DNA of 64,000 nucleotides, taken from NCBI RefSeq assembly GCF_000765475.1, contig NZ_JRHO01000013.1:1-64000 (forward strand), in the 5' to 3' direction. The translations under genes and the position numbers were made by a program. The notes under the pieces are model-generated. The model did not search any database and had not been told where the DNA came from. It saw nothing but the letters and a program-made list of their open reading frames with translations. Shown piece by piece: positions 37,316 through 45,305 of the stretch. Each line of letters starts with the position of its first letter. The first letter of the stretch is position 1. The stretch is from Methanococcoides methylutens (GTDB taxonomy: Archaea > Halobacteriota > Methanosarcinia > Methanosarcinales > Methanosarcinaceae).

Positions 37316-38908
37316 TCAATTCTTAGTTCCGTAGCACTTCTCAAGGTGATCCACTGCTGGTGGGGTCGTAACAAGACTTACACCAATTGCAACCAGCATT
37401 GCCAGAGGGGTTGCCACAAGGATCGGATCAATAACTGTCCATGTGCCTGTGAGCAATGTCTCTGTGCCAAAGAGTGCCTGACAGATTCCAAGAGGAGCTG
37501 CTTCTTTTGCATGGACGAAAGTTAGCCAGAAAAGGCTGCTGAAAGTACCAACGATAAGACTTGCAATTGCACCTTCTTTTGTCATTCTCTTCCAGAAGAG
37601 TGCACCCATATAAGTTGGGAGGAAAGCTGCTGCACAAAGTCCGAAGAAGATCGCAGTAGCCCTTGCAATGATGCTAATAGGCAAAATGTATGCAAGGATA
37701 ACACTGACCAGGATGGCCACTGAGATACCGATCTTTGTAACATCCACGGTCTTTCCTGCATTCCCTCTCATCATGAACTCGCGATAGAAGTCGTGTCCGA
37801 TGGCTGTTCCCATTGTGTGGAACTGTGAGCTAAGGGTTGACATTGCAGCTGCAAGCAAGGTGATCATGAAGACGATGACGAACATCTCAGGCATTGCAGT
37901 GTTGATGTATTCAGGCATGATGACGTCCATGTTTCCTTTTGCAACTTCAATGGCAAGCATTCCGGTAGTATTAAAGAAGTAAACGTTTGAAAGTCCACCT
38001 ACAATGTATGCGACACCTGCCATCATGAAGATGAAAGGACCACCAGCGAAGACTGCCCTGTTCAGGGATTTCTTACTGTCAACGGTCATGAACCTGACCG
38101 CAAGCTGTGGCTGTGCAAGCACACCTATGCCAACACCGAGGATGATGGTTGACACCATTGTCCACCAGATGGGTGAACCGAAGGCCGGCATTGCTGTCCA
38201 TCCCTGATGGCCACCTGCAGCCAGGTTTTCAGGTACAAGTGGTGCAAGATTAGTGAGTGCCTGATGAGCTTCAACGATACCGCCAAGCTTTGCATAGGTA
38301 AGTGCGAGAAGAACTGCCATACCACCAAGCATAAGGGTTCCCTGCAACGCATCGGTATACATAACAGCAAGCAATCCGCCTGTGATAACATAGGCAGCAA
38401 CAATAACTGTCAGGATAAGGACAGCAATATTATAGTCAACGGAAAGTGCAGTTTCCATGAATCTTGCACCACCGATAAGGACAATTCCTGCATAAAGAGG
38501 CATGAACAAAGCGATAAGAGCTCCGGAATAACCCTGAATGAAACGTGACTGGAACCGTCTTCCCAGAAGTTCAGGGAATGTAACAGCATTAAGGTTCACG
38601 CCAATGCTTCTTGTCCTTTTTCCAAATACGACAAAAGCGATGAAAATACCTACAAATATGTTCATGAATACGAGCCAGAGGGTTCCCAGGCCAAGCGTTC
38701 CTGTCACACCGCCAAAACCGATGATCGCAGCTGTACTGATAAATGCTGCACCATAGGAAAGTGCGAGAATGTAAGGATTGACCTTCCTTCCTGCGAGCAT
38801 ATAGTCGTCGACCTCTTTAGTTCTCCTGTATGCAAGCCAGCCGCAATAGAAAACGGCGAGCATATAGATCAGGACAAATATTCCCAGGGTTGAAGTACTG
38901 ACCGCCAT
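37316..38908 (-). CDS. Sodium:solute symporter (SSS family)
   Basis: 530 residues, about 13 membrane helices. The family pattern is shown by DYMLAGRKVNPYILALSYGAAFIST (shortened: DYMLAGRKVNP, ALSYGAAFIST), IGFGGVTGTLG, and ITGGLLAVMYTDALQGTLM, plus TLLAAAMSTLSSQFHTMG in the sodium-site region. It resembles the PanF/PutP/ActP group; the substrate cannot be called. The gene for a 39-residue companion precedes it by one base, and a terminator follows it. Confidence 0.88.
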   Translation of the reverse strand: MAVSTSTLGIFVLIYMLAVFYCGWLAYRRTKEVDDYMLAGRKVNPYILALSYGAAFISTAAIIGFGGVTGTLGLGTLWLVFMNIFVGIFIAFVVFGKRTRSIGVNLNAVTFPELLGRRFQSRFIQGYSGALIALFMPLYAGIVLIGGARFMETALSVDYNIAVLILTVIVAAYVITGGLLAVMYTDALQGTLMLGGMAVLLALTYAKLGGIVEAHQALTNLAPLVPENLAAGGHQGWTAMPAFGSPIWWTMVSTIILGVGIGVLAQPQLAVRFMTVDSKKSLNRAVFAGGPFIFMMAGVAYIVGGLSNVYFFNTTGMLAIEVAKGNMDVIMPEYINTAMPEMFVIVFMITLLAAAMSTLSSQFHTMGTAIGHDFYREFMMRGNAGKTVDVTKIGISVAILVSVILAYILPISIIARATAIFFGLCAAAFLPTYMGALFWKRMTKEGAIASLIVGTFSSLFWLTFVHAKEAAPLGICQALFGTETLLTGTWTVIDPILVATPLAMLVAIGVSLVTTPPAVDHLEKCYGTKN

Positions 38909-38909
38909 C

Positions 38910-39029
38910 TTAGCACTCCTCGTCCTCTTCTTCGTTCCACTTTAAAAGCCCATATACCATACATCCCAGTGCACTTACGATGCACAGGACATAGGCCAAC
39001 CATATCTGAGGGTCATCAATACCTAACAT
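38910..39029 (-). CDS. Small accessory protein of the symporter
   Basis: 39 residues: MLGIDDPQIWLAYVLCIVS, then LGCMVYGLLKW and an acidic NEEEDEEC end. One membrane helix with a charged C-terminus matches the small companion proteins found directly before SSS symporters in prokaryotes. Its stop is one base before the symporter start, so they are translationally coupled. The start is set at ATG 39029; a longer reading to 39110 lacks plausible coding content. It probably stabilises or regulates the symporter. Confidence 0.75.
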   Translation of the reverse strand: MLGIDDPQIWLAYVLCIVSALGCMVYGLLKWNEEEDEEC

Positions 39030-39058
39030 AAATACCACTTGCCATTTTTTTGTTTGAC

Positions 39059-39079
39059 GCTTGCTAACATGTAGCAAGC
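39059..39079 (-). promoter_or_regulatory. Inverted repeat in the symporter leader
   Basis: Perfect 8-bp arms GCTTGCTA (39059-39066) and TAGCAAGC (39072-39079) with a 5-base spacer, about 30 bases before the small accessory protein. It could be an operator or an mRNA leader hairpin. The rest of the 302-base gap up to 39331 shows only AT-rich promoter-like sequence, including a TATA-like stretch near 39289-39298 for the plus-strand gene. Confidence 0.45.
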
Positions 39080-39331
39080 TCGGATAATGGTAATTGTTAA
39101 CAAGGACCATACTTTAATGTTTCGAAGTTATTCGTAAAAAATAATACAATTGATTGAATGTAAACAGACATCAATGGAGCTAAAAGTGCATAGACGTTTT
39201 AGAGTGAACAGACTTGGGTTGTGAGCATATCGTAAAGGAAAAAATGATGAGTGCGTAACAAAACACCACATAATAAACTTTAGAAATATACAAATATAGT
39301 AAAGCTCTATTAGTGTGCCTGTGATTATTCG

Positions 39332-40237
39332 ATGAAAAAAATAACAGGCATTTTAATTTTTATTCTACTTATATCAACCCTGGGGATGGGTTGTGTTGAA
39401 TCAACTGAAGATACGGACGCCAGTGAACAGGAAGATATATTGCTAGCAGAAGAGCAGAGTGAGCTATATTCCCAGAAACAGGAAAGAATAGACCTGGTCA
39501 ATGCTGCTATTGAACTTATAGATGAAAAAGGAGAACTTGCATTTCCTGAATTCAGAGAAAAGGACAGCCAGTGGTACAATAATAATTCCTACATCACCGT
39601 CTGGAAGACTGAAGGAATACGTGTTGTCTTCCCTCCTAAAGTAAGTGGTGAAGGCGGAAGTGTGCTCGATCTTGAAGATTATAACGGTGAACCATTAGGC
39701 AGGATGATTATAGACACTGCTTTAAGCGAAGATGGCGAGGGATGGGTAAATTATTACTGGCCAAAACCAGGTGAGACCGCTCCTTCCAAGAAATCTACTT
39801 TCGTCAAGAGAACTACCATCGGTAACGAGACATATCTTGTGCATTCCGGCTTTTACGTCAATGACTACACCTATAATAAAAACCTTGAAGACATTGAAGA
39901 TATCAACCACTTTGGAGAAGCAACCATTAGAAATCTGATCAACCCGAACAGAGTTGATATGGGTCTGGATATAGACTACAGCATTGCACATTTTATAATT
40001 AAACCAGGTGATTTCCTTGAGCCCCTTATTATGAAGAACCCGGAAACATATTATGTTCTTGAGGGTGAAGGTATTCTCTACATAGAAGATGTGCCGTTTG
40101 AACTTAGGAAAGGACAACTTGTCCTTGTACCTGAAAACGCAAAGCAGCACATGGAGAACACCGGAGATGTTGACCTCGAGTTCCTTGCTATAAACGAGCC
40201 TGCCTGGAAACCAGAGCACGAGATAATTCTGGAGTGA
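39332..40237 (+). CDS. Cache-cupin surface lipoprotein, copy 1
   Basis: 301 residues. The hydrophobic start ends in GMGC (Cys 21), a weak lipobox. Residues about 45-165 resemble an extracellular single Cache sensor domain (AIELIDEKGELAFPEF, then YITVWKTEGIRVVFPP, then GWVNYYWPKPGE). A C-terminal cupin follows (about 225-295) with IIKPGDFLEPLIMKNPETYYVLEGEG and QLVLVPENAKQHMEN (shortened). The cupin motif 1 lacks the usual His pair: HxH is LxI here, though a His is present in motif 2. Tandem with a close paralogue. Sensing or binding a small ligand outside the cell is inferred. Confidence 0.75.
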   Translation: MKKITGILIFILLISTLGMGCVESTEDTDASEQEDILLAEEQSELYSQKQERIDLVNAAIELIDEKGELAFPEFREKDSQWYNNNSYITVWKTEGIRVVFPPKVSGEGGSVLDLEDYNGEPLGRMIIDTALSEDGEGWVNYYWPKPGETAPSKKSTFVKRTTIGNETYLVHSGFYVNDYTYNKNLEDIEDINHFGEATIRNLINPNRVDMGLDIDYSIAHFIIKPGDFLEPLIMKNPETYYVLEGEGILYIEDVPFELRKGQLVLVPENAKQHMENTGDVDLEFLAINEPAWKPEHEIILE

Positions 40238-40256
40238 TTTCTCACTCCACTTTTTT
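40231..40256 (+). terminator. Terminator overlapping the stop of cupin copy 1
   Basis: GGAGTGA (40231-40237) pairs with TCACTCC (40242-40248), loop 4 bases, then ACTTTTTT. The hairpin includes the TGA stop codon. Confidence 0.65.
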
Positions 40257-40413
40257 AAAGAAGTAGGCATTAGTAACTTTTACAGATAACCGGATCTTGT
40301 ATTTAATTTGGAATGAAGCAGAGAAGAGATAAAAGAACATCCTTGCTTTTTTGTTGATCTATTATATGTAAAATTTTAAACTTTCTCCTTAAATATTCAA
40401 TAGGTTTGATAAT

Positions 40414-41322
40414 ATGAGTGAACTAAAAAAGATACTTTGCGTTCTGTCCATGGCAATTCTGTTGCTGGTAGCTGCAGGCTGTGTGCAGCCAGATAATACA
40501 GAAATGAGTGAACAGGAAGATCAAATCATCATAGAAGCACATAATGAGCTATTATCCCAGAAACAGGATAGAATTGCTCTGGTCAATGCCGCTATTGAAC
40601 TGATCGATGAAAAAGGAGAGCTTGCATTTCCTGAATTCAGAGAGAACAACAGTCAGTGGTATCATGATGATTCCTACATCACCGTCTGGAAGGCTGAAGG
40701 AATACGGGTTGTTTACCCTCCTAAAGCAAGCGGTGAGGGCGAGGATGTGAAAGATCTTGAAGATTATAACGGTAAACCGTTCGGCAGGATGTTCATAGAC
40801 ACTGCTTTAAGTGAAGAGGGTGAGGGATGGGTCGATTATTACTGGCCAAAACCTGGCGAGACTTCTCCTTCCAAGAAGTATACATTCGTCAAGAGAACTA
40901 CGATCGATAACCAGACATACCTTGTGAATTCCGGCTTTTATCTCGATGACTACATCTACACCAATGATCTTGAAGATCTTGAACACTTCAGCCGTTTTGG
41001 AGACGTGTTTATTGGTAATTTATTCCACCCTGAAACAACTGATAAAGAACTGGAAGTCAATTACAGTATTGCTCATGTGATAATTAAGCCAGGTAAGTCC
41101 ATTGAATCTCATATGATGAAGAACCCCGAGGTATATTATGTCCTTGAAGGTGAAGGTGTGCTTTACATAGAAGATATGCCAGTTGAGCTGAGCAAAGGAA
41201 AGCTTGTCCACATACCTGCAAACTCAAAACAATCCACGGAGAACACCGGACATGTTGACCTTGAATTCTTTGCTATAAACGAGCCTGCCTGGGCAGAGGG
41301 GAATGAGGAAATGGTGGAGTGA
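40414..41322 (+). CDS. Cache-cupin surface lipoprotein, copy 2
   Basis: 302 residues, paralogue of the preceding gene over its whole length. Its lipobox LVAAGC (Cys 23) is textbook. The Cache-like part keeps AIELIDEKGELAFPEF, ITVWKAEGIRVVYPP, and GWVDYYWPKPGE. The cupin has IIKPGKSIESHMMKNPEVYYVLEGEG (shortened), so here a His (ESHMM) is present in motif 1, unlike copy 1. Each copy has its own terminator and an intergenic region of about 175 bases, so they may be expressed separately. Confidence 0.78.
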   Translation: MSELKKILCVLSMAILLLVAAGCVQPDNTEMSEQEDQIIIEAHNELLSQKQDRIALVNAAIELIDEKGELAFPEFRENNSQWYHDDSYITVWKAEGIRVVYPPKASGEGEDVKDLEDYNGKPFGRMFIDTALSEEGEGWVDYYWPKPGETSPSKKYTFVKRTTIDNQTYLVNSGFYLDDYIYTNDLEDLEHFSRFGDVFIGNLFHPETTDKELEVNYSIAHVIIKPGKSIESHMMKNPEVYYVLEGEGVLYIEDMPVELSKGKLVHIPANSKQSTENTGHVDLEFFAINEPAWAEGNEEMVE

Positions 41323-41345
41323 TCCACCATCACCCCTTTTCTTTT
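41311..41345 (+). terminator. Terminator overlapping the stop of cupin copy 2
   Basis: Perfect 8-bp arms ATGGTGGA (41311-41318) and TCCACCAT (41323-41330) around GTGA, which contains the stop, then CACCCCTTTTCTTTT. Confidence 0.7.
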
Positions 41346-41366
41346 AACACTTTCAAAGGAAGGCAT
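41333..41366 (-). pseudogene. Remnant of a sixth DUF1673-type leader
   Basis: On the minus strand, right after the stop of the 243-residue gene, an ATG (41366) begins MPSFESVKRK, nearly identical in DNA to MVSFESVKRM at 43410. The homology ends within the plus-strand terminator. The stop-start junction also resembles the one at 43411/43410, so a downstream unit was once duplicated and then truncated. Confidence 0.6.
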
Positions 41367-41367
41367 T

Positions 41368-42099
41368 TTACGGTGTCTTCCTGTAATGCTCAATCGCATC
41401 CTGTATTTCGGATGCTGTCACCTCATCAGTTATAAGCGAATAATAAGGGCTCAATTTATACCATTTCTTATTTTTGTATTCGATGTATAATTGTGTATCC
41501 AAATTGTAGTAATCTTTTTTCTGTTTTTGATATGCAAAAAGGGATAATGGCAACAGTGGGACCATTGATATAATTGTTCGCCATTCCCCCAGCATAACCA
41601 TATGTGTGACGAATGCAAAAATTATTAGAAAAGCTATGATTTTCAACATCAGGAGTGTTTTCTTTGAGTGCTGTACAAGCTTGTTGGCAATGATGGAACC
41701 AATCTCACTGTGGTTTAATGTAATTTTTTTAAGCCCGATGGAACTTAAATGCACACCAGAACCATTGACCAAAATACTTGCCTGAAAGCTCCTGGCCACA
41801 AGGAAATAGCATAAAAGATACGTCACTGACAGAATTATCAAATAATTCAAAAGACCAAGACGTGAAGGAAGGCGAAGCAATACACTAAATCCTATCATTA
41901 AGAAAGCAGTGTACAAGTTGCTATTGGTTGGAAAGATTACGTTAGCAGATTGGACCTGTCGAACATTAACTGTTTTACCCAAAGAACTTGCAGACTGGAA
42001 ATCCGGTGAGCAATTTTTTTGCGTTTGTCTAAACTCTATATCTTTCATCGGACACCACCCCATCATTTTCTTAATATTTTCTGCAAAACTATCAATCAT
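41368..42099 (-). CDS. DUF1673-type membrane protein with MGWCP leader (1)
   Basis: 243 residues. The N-terminal leader is FAENIKKMMGWCPMKDIEF; a hydrophilic linker with QSANVIFPTNSNL follows, then two pairs of membrane helices (about 62-105 and 145-190) and a cytosolic-looking tail ending EIQDAIEHYRKTP. The body is close to the 246-residue protein at 43411-44151, whereas the leader and linker (MKDIEFRQTQKNCSPD) are close to the one at 42096. It is therefore a mosaic. Last gene of the operon; its start overlaps the upstream stop by four bases. DUF1673 function is unknown. Confidence 0.75.
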   Translation of the reverse strand: MIDSFAENIKKMMGWCPMKDIEFRQTQKNCSPDFQSASSLGKTVNVRQVQSANVIFPTNSNLYTAFLMIGFSVLLRLPSRLGLLNYLIILSVTYLLCYFLVARSFQASILVNGSGVHLSSIGLKKITLNHSEIGSIIANKLVQHSKKTLLMLKIIAFLIIFAFVTHMVMLGEWRTIISMVPLLPLSLFAYQKQKKDYYNLDTQLYIEYKNKKWYKLSPYYSLITDEVTASEIQDAIEHYRKTP

Positions 42100-42824
42100 T
42101 TCTCCAATATCTCCTTCAGAGTTTGATACTCAATATCATTTCTTGGAAATAGCGTGATGGCCTTATTTTCAGCATGTATCTTAATCGCTTTTGGACAATG
42201 GGATCTCCGATGATTTTTATAAACCATATATATATAAAGAAAATAAGGGAACACAACCATTGTGGTATTTGATCTTATGTCTTCCAATAATAGAGATTTT
42301 GTTGACAAGTTGTATAAGTACCGGGTATGCACAAAAAAGGCCAGTAGCATAACTATAATGAGAACAATATAGAGCGGCTTTTTCCTGTACACGGTATTGT
42401 CAATAGTCTTTACTTCTTTAATCTTCTGTTTTGGAATGTTTATCGGTTTGAACAGAGGTGTTTTTATCATCAGTATTTCGGAACCAATGGAAACCCGGTT
42501 GTGATCGAACAGGAAGAAAAATGCCATCAACATAATGAGAACTAACACAAGGATAAGATGGCCTACCGGTGTTATGGTAAACTGATCGTTAAAAACTAAA
42601 ATCAGAAAAGACAAACTAAGGGTGAGTAAAATCGTTAACTGACGCCAATCTATCATTTGGAGGGGAATATCTTTTTCTTTGATTGATTGGTTATCCATTT
42701 GACTCAAATTCCCATTTTCAGATTTTAAATCCGGTGAGCAGTTGTTTTGAGTCGGTTTAAACTCTATATCTTTCATTGGACACCATCCCATGACTTTACG
42801 TATAGTTTCGATTAAAACAGTCAT
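42096..42824 (-). CDS. DUF1673-type membrane protein with MGWCP leader (2)
   Basis: 242 residues from ATG 42824, chosen because it lies one base after the upstream stop and begins MTVLIETIRKVMGWCPMKD. The linker (IEFKPTQNNCSPD) is shared with protein 1. The membrane part has two helix pairs (about 60-105 and 140-190); the soluble tail ends TLKEILEK. The body differs from proteins 1 and 4. Second to last in the operon. Confidence 0.72.
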   Translation of the reverse strand: MTVLIETIRKVMGWCPMKDIEFKPTQNNCSPDLKSENGNLSQMDNQSIKEKDIPLQMIDWRQLTILLTLSLSFLILVFNDQFTITPVGHLILVLVLIMLMAFFFLFDHNRVSIGSEILMIKTPLFKPINIPKQKIKEVKTIDNTVYRKKPLYIVLIIVMLLAFFVHTRYLYNLSTKSLLLEDIRSNTTMVVFPYFLYIYMVYKNHRRSHCPKAIKIHAENKAITLFPRNDIEYQTLKEILEK

Positions 42825-42825
42825 T

Positions 42826-43410
42826 TTATTCAGTCCTGAGGGTATTGATATCCACAGCAAAAAAGGATATTTTGTGAATGATCAATGTCTTCCCGTTCTT
42901 CTGCTCCCAATAGAGCACTCCGAGGATTTTTATCCAGACAAAGAGCATGGTACCCGATACAAATGCCATTCCTCCGGTAATATTAGTTACCAAAAATACA
43001 ACGAAAGCAATCAGGCTAATAATAACCAGAAATGTTATCGCTTTTTGTTTTCGGGTGGTTTGTGGTTGTACGCTCCCTCTGCAAGCAGCCTTATTAAATC
43101 TGTGCCAGTCATTCATTCCCATGAGAAAATGGAAGAACAAACCACTGATGGCGCCTATGAGGTACATGTCCAGATTAACTTTTCCATACTCATCAAAAGT
43201 AAAAACAGCCAGATACATGAGCAACAGTAATTCCATTAAGACTCTGTTGTGGTATTTATTCCACCACCCGTTATCCCTATGAGTCCTTTTACCTCTGTTA
43301 TTAGGCGTATTTATTGCCAGATTCTCGAATTGTACTGCATTTCGGGCTTCCATGGCACCCACATTTGGACACCATCCCATCATTCTTTTGACACTTTCAA
43401 AGGATACCAT
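42826..43410 (-). CDS. MGWCP-leader membrane protein (3)
   Basis: 194 residues. Leader SFESVKRMMGWCPNVGAME, a linker, then about four helices (from NRVLMELLLLMYLAVF to VTNITGGMAFVSGTMLFVWI). The tail is short. Its start directly follows the TAA of the upstream gene. Body unlike those of the neighbours apart from the helix layout. Function unknown. Confidence 0.7.
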   Translation of the reverse strand: MVSFESVKRMMGWCPNVGAMEARNAVQFENLAINTPNNRGKRTHRDNGWWNKYHNRVLMELLLLMYLAVFTFDEYGKVNLDMYLIGAISGLFFHFLMGMNDWHRFNKAACRGSVQPQTTRKQKAITFLVIISLIAFVVFLVTNITGGMAFVSGTMLFVWIKILGVLYWEQKNGKTLIIHKISFFAVDINTLRTE

Positions 43411-44151
43411 TTACTGTGTCCTCCTATAATGTTCAATAGCATTCTGTATTTTAGATGCTGTCATCTCGTCTGTCATAATTGAATAATCAGAAGTAAGTTC
43501 ATACCATCTTGTATACCGATTTTTGTTTTCATATTTGATGGATAATTGTGTATCTATGTCGTGATATTTCCCATTCAATTTATGTTTTACAAGTAAATAT
43601 CCGGGCACTAATGAGGCAATTGATATGATCATTTGCCACTCACCGCGTATCGTTGCTGAATAAACAGCCAATGAAACAAGAGCTGATAGTGGTATTGCCA
43701 GTAGTAGAATGATCAGAACTGTAGATCTAATACGCTTATTTGCTCTGACTGATCTTATTTCGTTGTACTTTAATGTAATATGCTTCAGCTCAAAAGATTG
43801 TAAATGAATCCCACTTTCATCAATTAATACGTTTGATTGAAGAAATTTTGTTACAAGGAAGTAATATATGAAATACATTGCAACGATGGTAGGAATCAGG
43901 ATTGTAGAACTCTCACCCCTGACTAAAAACAGAACCGCATTTAAAACTGATACAACGATAATGAAAAACAGGGAAGTATTTGCAGGGAACATCACGTTTT
44001 CAGATTGAACAAGTTCAATATTTGATCTTCTGGAAGGTTCGAGTGAAGTGTTTACAAAATCAAGATCCTGATTTGATCTCAATTTCATTGAAGGTGTATT
44101 CGGGCACCATCCCATGACTTTCCGTATAGTTTCTGCCACATTTATTGTCAT
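43411..44151 (-). CDS. DUF1673-type membrane protein with MGWCP leader (4)
   Basis: 246 residues. Leader VAETIRKVMGWCPNTPSMK; linker with VQSENVMFPANTSL; helix pairs at about 60-105 and 150-195; tail with STWYELTSDYSIMTDEMT-like sequence ending IQNAIEHYRRTQ. The archetype of the body shared with protein 1. It lies 33 bases after the stop of the leader-PLDc_N gene. Confidence 0.75.
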   Translation of the reverse strand: MTINVAETIRKVMGWCPNTPSMKLRSNQDLDFVNTSLEPSRRSNIELVQSENVMFPANTSLFFIIVVSVLNAVLFLVRGESSTILIPTIVAMYFIYYFLVTKFLQSNVLIDESGIHLQSFELKHITLKYNEIRSVRANKRIRSTVLIILLLAIPLSALVSLAVYSATIRGEWQMIISIASLVPGYLLVKHKLNGKYHDIDTQLSIKYENKNRYTRWYELTSDYSIMTDEMTASKIQNAIEHYRRTQ

Positions 44152-44184
44152 ACCAAATCCTCAACTTCTCAAACTGTTCCTCTG

Positions 44185-44604
44185 TCAGTTTTGTAGGTTC
44201 GTCTTGTTTTCCTGAATCTTTACCAGATAGTAATACAACACTGCACCTATGAAATTCAGGATTATCAGGACAGCCGACCAGATCAATTTATCATATTCGC
44301 CTTTACCGGGAAAACGATCTGTGCTTCTTTGCAGACAGTCGGCTAACATGAAAAACCAAAAAACAAGGGCCATTGCAATGATTCCCCATAATAGCTGACC
44401 GATGTGAAATGTGAATACGAATATCGCGAAAAATACTATAAGTCCAACGATTGTCCATTCTGAATTTCTTTTATTCACCTTTCCTGATGGTTTCAGTGAA
44501 GTGTTTGCAAAATCAATCTGCTGAGATGATTTTAATCTCCCCATATTTGCATTGGGACACCATCCCATGATTCTCCGTATCGTTTCTGCCACATTTATTG
44601 TCAT
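44185..44604 (-). CDS. MGWCP leader fused to PLDc_N-like membrane domain (5)
   Basis: 139 residues. Residues 1-44 are the leader (VAETIRRIMGWCPNANMGRL) and a linker with DFANTSLKPS; residues 45-139 are three hydrophobic segments with FHIGQLLWGIIAMALVFWFFML and DYDKLIWSAVLIILNFIGAVLYY-like sequence (shortened), the pattern of PLDc_N-type small membrane proteins. The same membrane domain without leader is encoded divergently at 45306-45596. First structural gene after the regulator, with an ATGA start-stop overlap (44601-44604). Confidence 0.75.
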   Translation of the reverse strand: MTINVAETIRRIMGWCPNANMGRLKSSQQIDFANTSLKPSGKVNKRNSEWTIVGLIVFFAIFVFTFHIGQLLWGIIAMALVFWFFMLADCLQRSTDRFPGKGEYDKLIWSAVLIILNFIGAVLYYYLVKIQENKTNLQN

Positions 44605-45047
44605 ACTAACTCCCTCAACTTCTCAAACAGTTCCTCTGCCAGTTTTGTTGGATCGTCCGTTTGTTCGAGCTTGATCTTCATCTCATCTGCAAAATCCCAG
44701 AGCAATTCCATGCACTCCTTGTACCTGCTGCATTCATTGCAATCTCCCTCGTGCTCATACCACACCTGAACACCATATTTTTCAGACACAAAGATCAAGG
44801 CATCAACATTCAGGGGAATTGACTGACCGAACAATATTCCTCTTTCAATGTTCATACTCTCCACATGAATCTGGTTTGATCTCGCCATCTCAAGCAATAT
44901 ATTTTCAACACGTTTGTCCATGCCAATAAGTGCCCTGGATACTGCCTGTCTGGATATGTTGAATGAGTGTGCGATATTGATGTTGCGGGATCCACTCCTT
45001 CGCAGTTTCCAGAACTCGAACTGTTTATCTCCTGTTGGAAGGAACAT
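44601..45047 (-). CDS. Helix-turn-helix regulator heading the MGWCP operon
   Basis: 148 residues. An HTH is seen at about residues 20-42 (NINIAHSFNISRQAVSRAL). A helical segment follows, then residues around 95-110 carry CNECSRYKEC, a possible metal site. Four-base overlap with the next gene shows coupling. There is no Shine-Dalgarno sequence. A TATA box (TATTTATAG, 45069-45077 minus strand) lies about 26 bases before the ATG, so a leaderless mRNA is likely. The start codon lies inside a pair of ACATATGT palindromes, suggesting autoregulation. Confidence 0.75.
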   Translation of the reverse strand: MFLPTGDKQFEFWKLRRSGSRNINIAHSFNISRQAVSRALIGMDKRVENILLEMARSNQIHVESMNIERGILFGQSIPLNVDALIFVSEKYGVQVWYEHEGDCNECSRYKECMELLWDFADEMKIKLEQTDDPTKLAEELFEKLRELV

Positions 45048-45061
45048 ATGTCAACATATGT
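45044..45061 (-). promoter_or_regulatory. Twin ACATATGT palindromes at the regulator start
   Basis: ACATATGT occurs at 45044-45051 and 45054-45061, 10 bp apart, so both face the same side of the helix. They overlap the regulator's start codon and the expected transcription start set by the TATA box at 45069-45077. A likely operator for the HTH protein. Confidence 0.55.
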
Positions 45062-45305
45062 ATGTTTACTATAAATACATTGCTAATTTATTTTGCTATT
45101 ATACAAAACAAATCGTCAAATGTATAATTAATTTCATCTCATGCAACTATTAATGTATGTCTCTAATAATCAAAAATCCCATTAAACTTAATAATTTGAT
45201 GAAATGGACATAAAATTATTATAATGAAATGCTCTGCTATAAAGTAAAGACGTTTAAAATGAATAAATGATGAAATTGAATATAATCAGAAGGGAAGGCA
45301 TGCAA

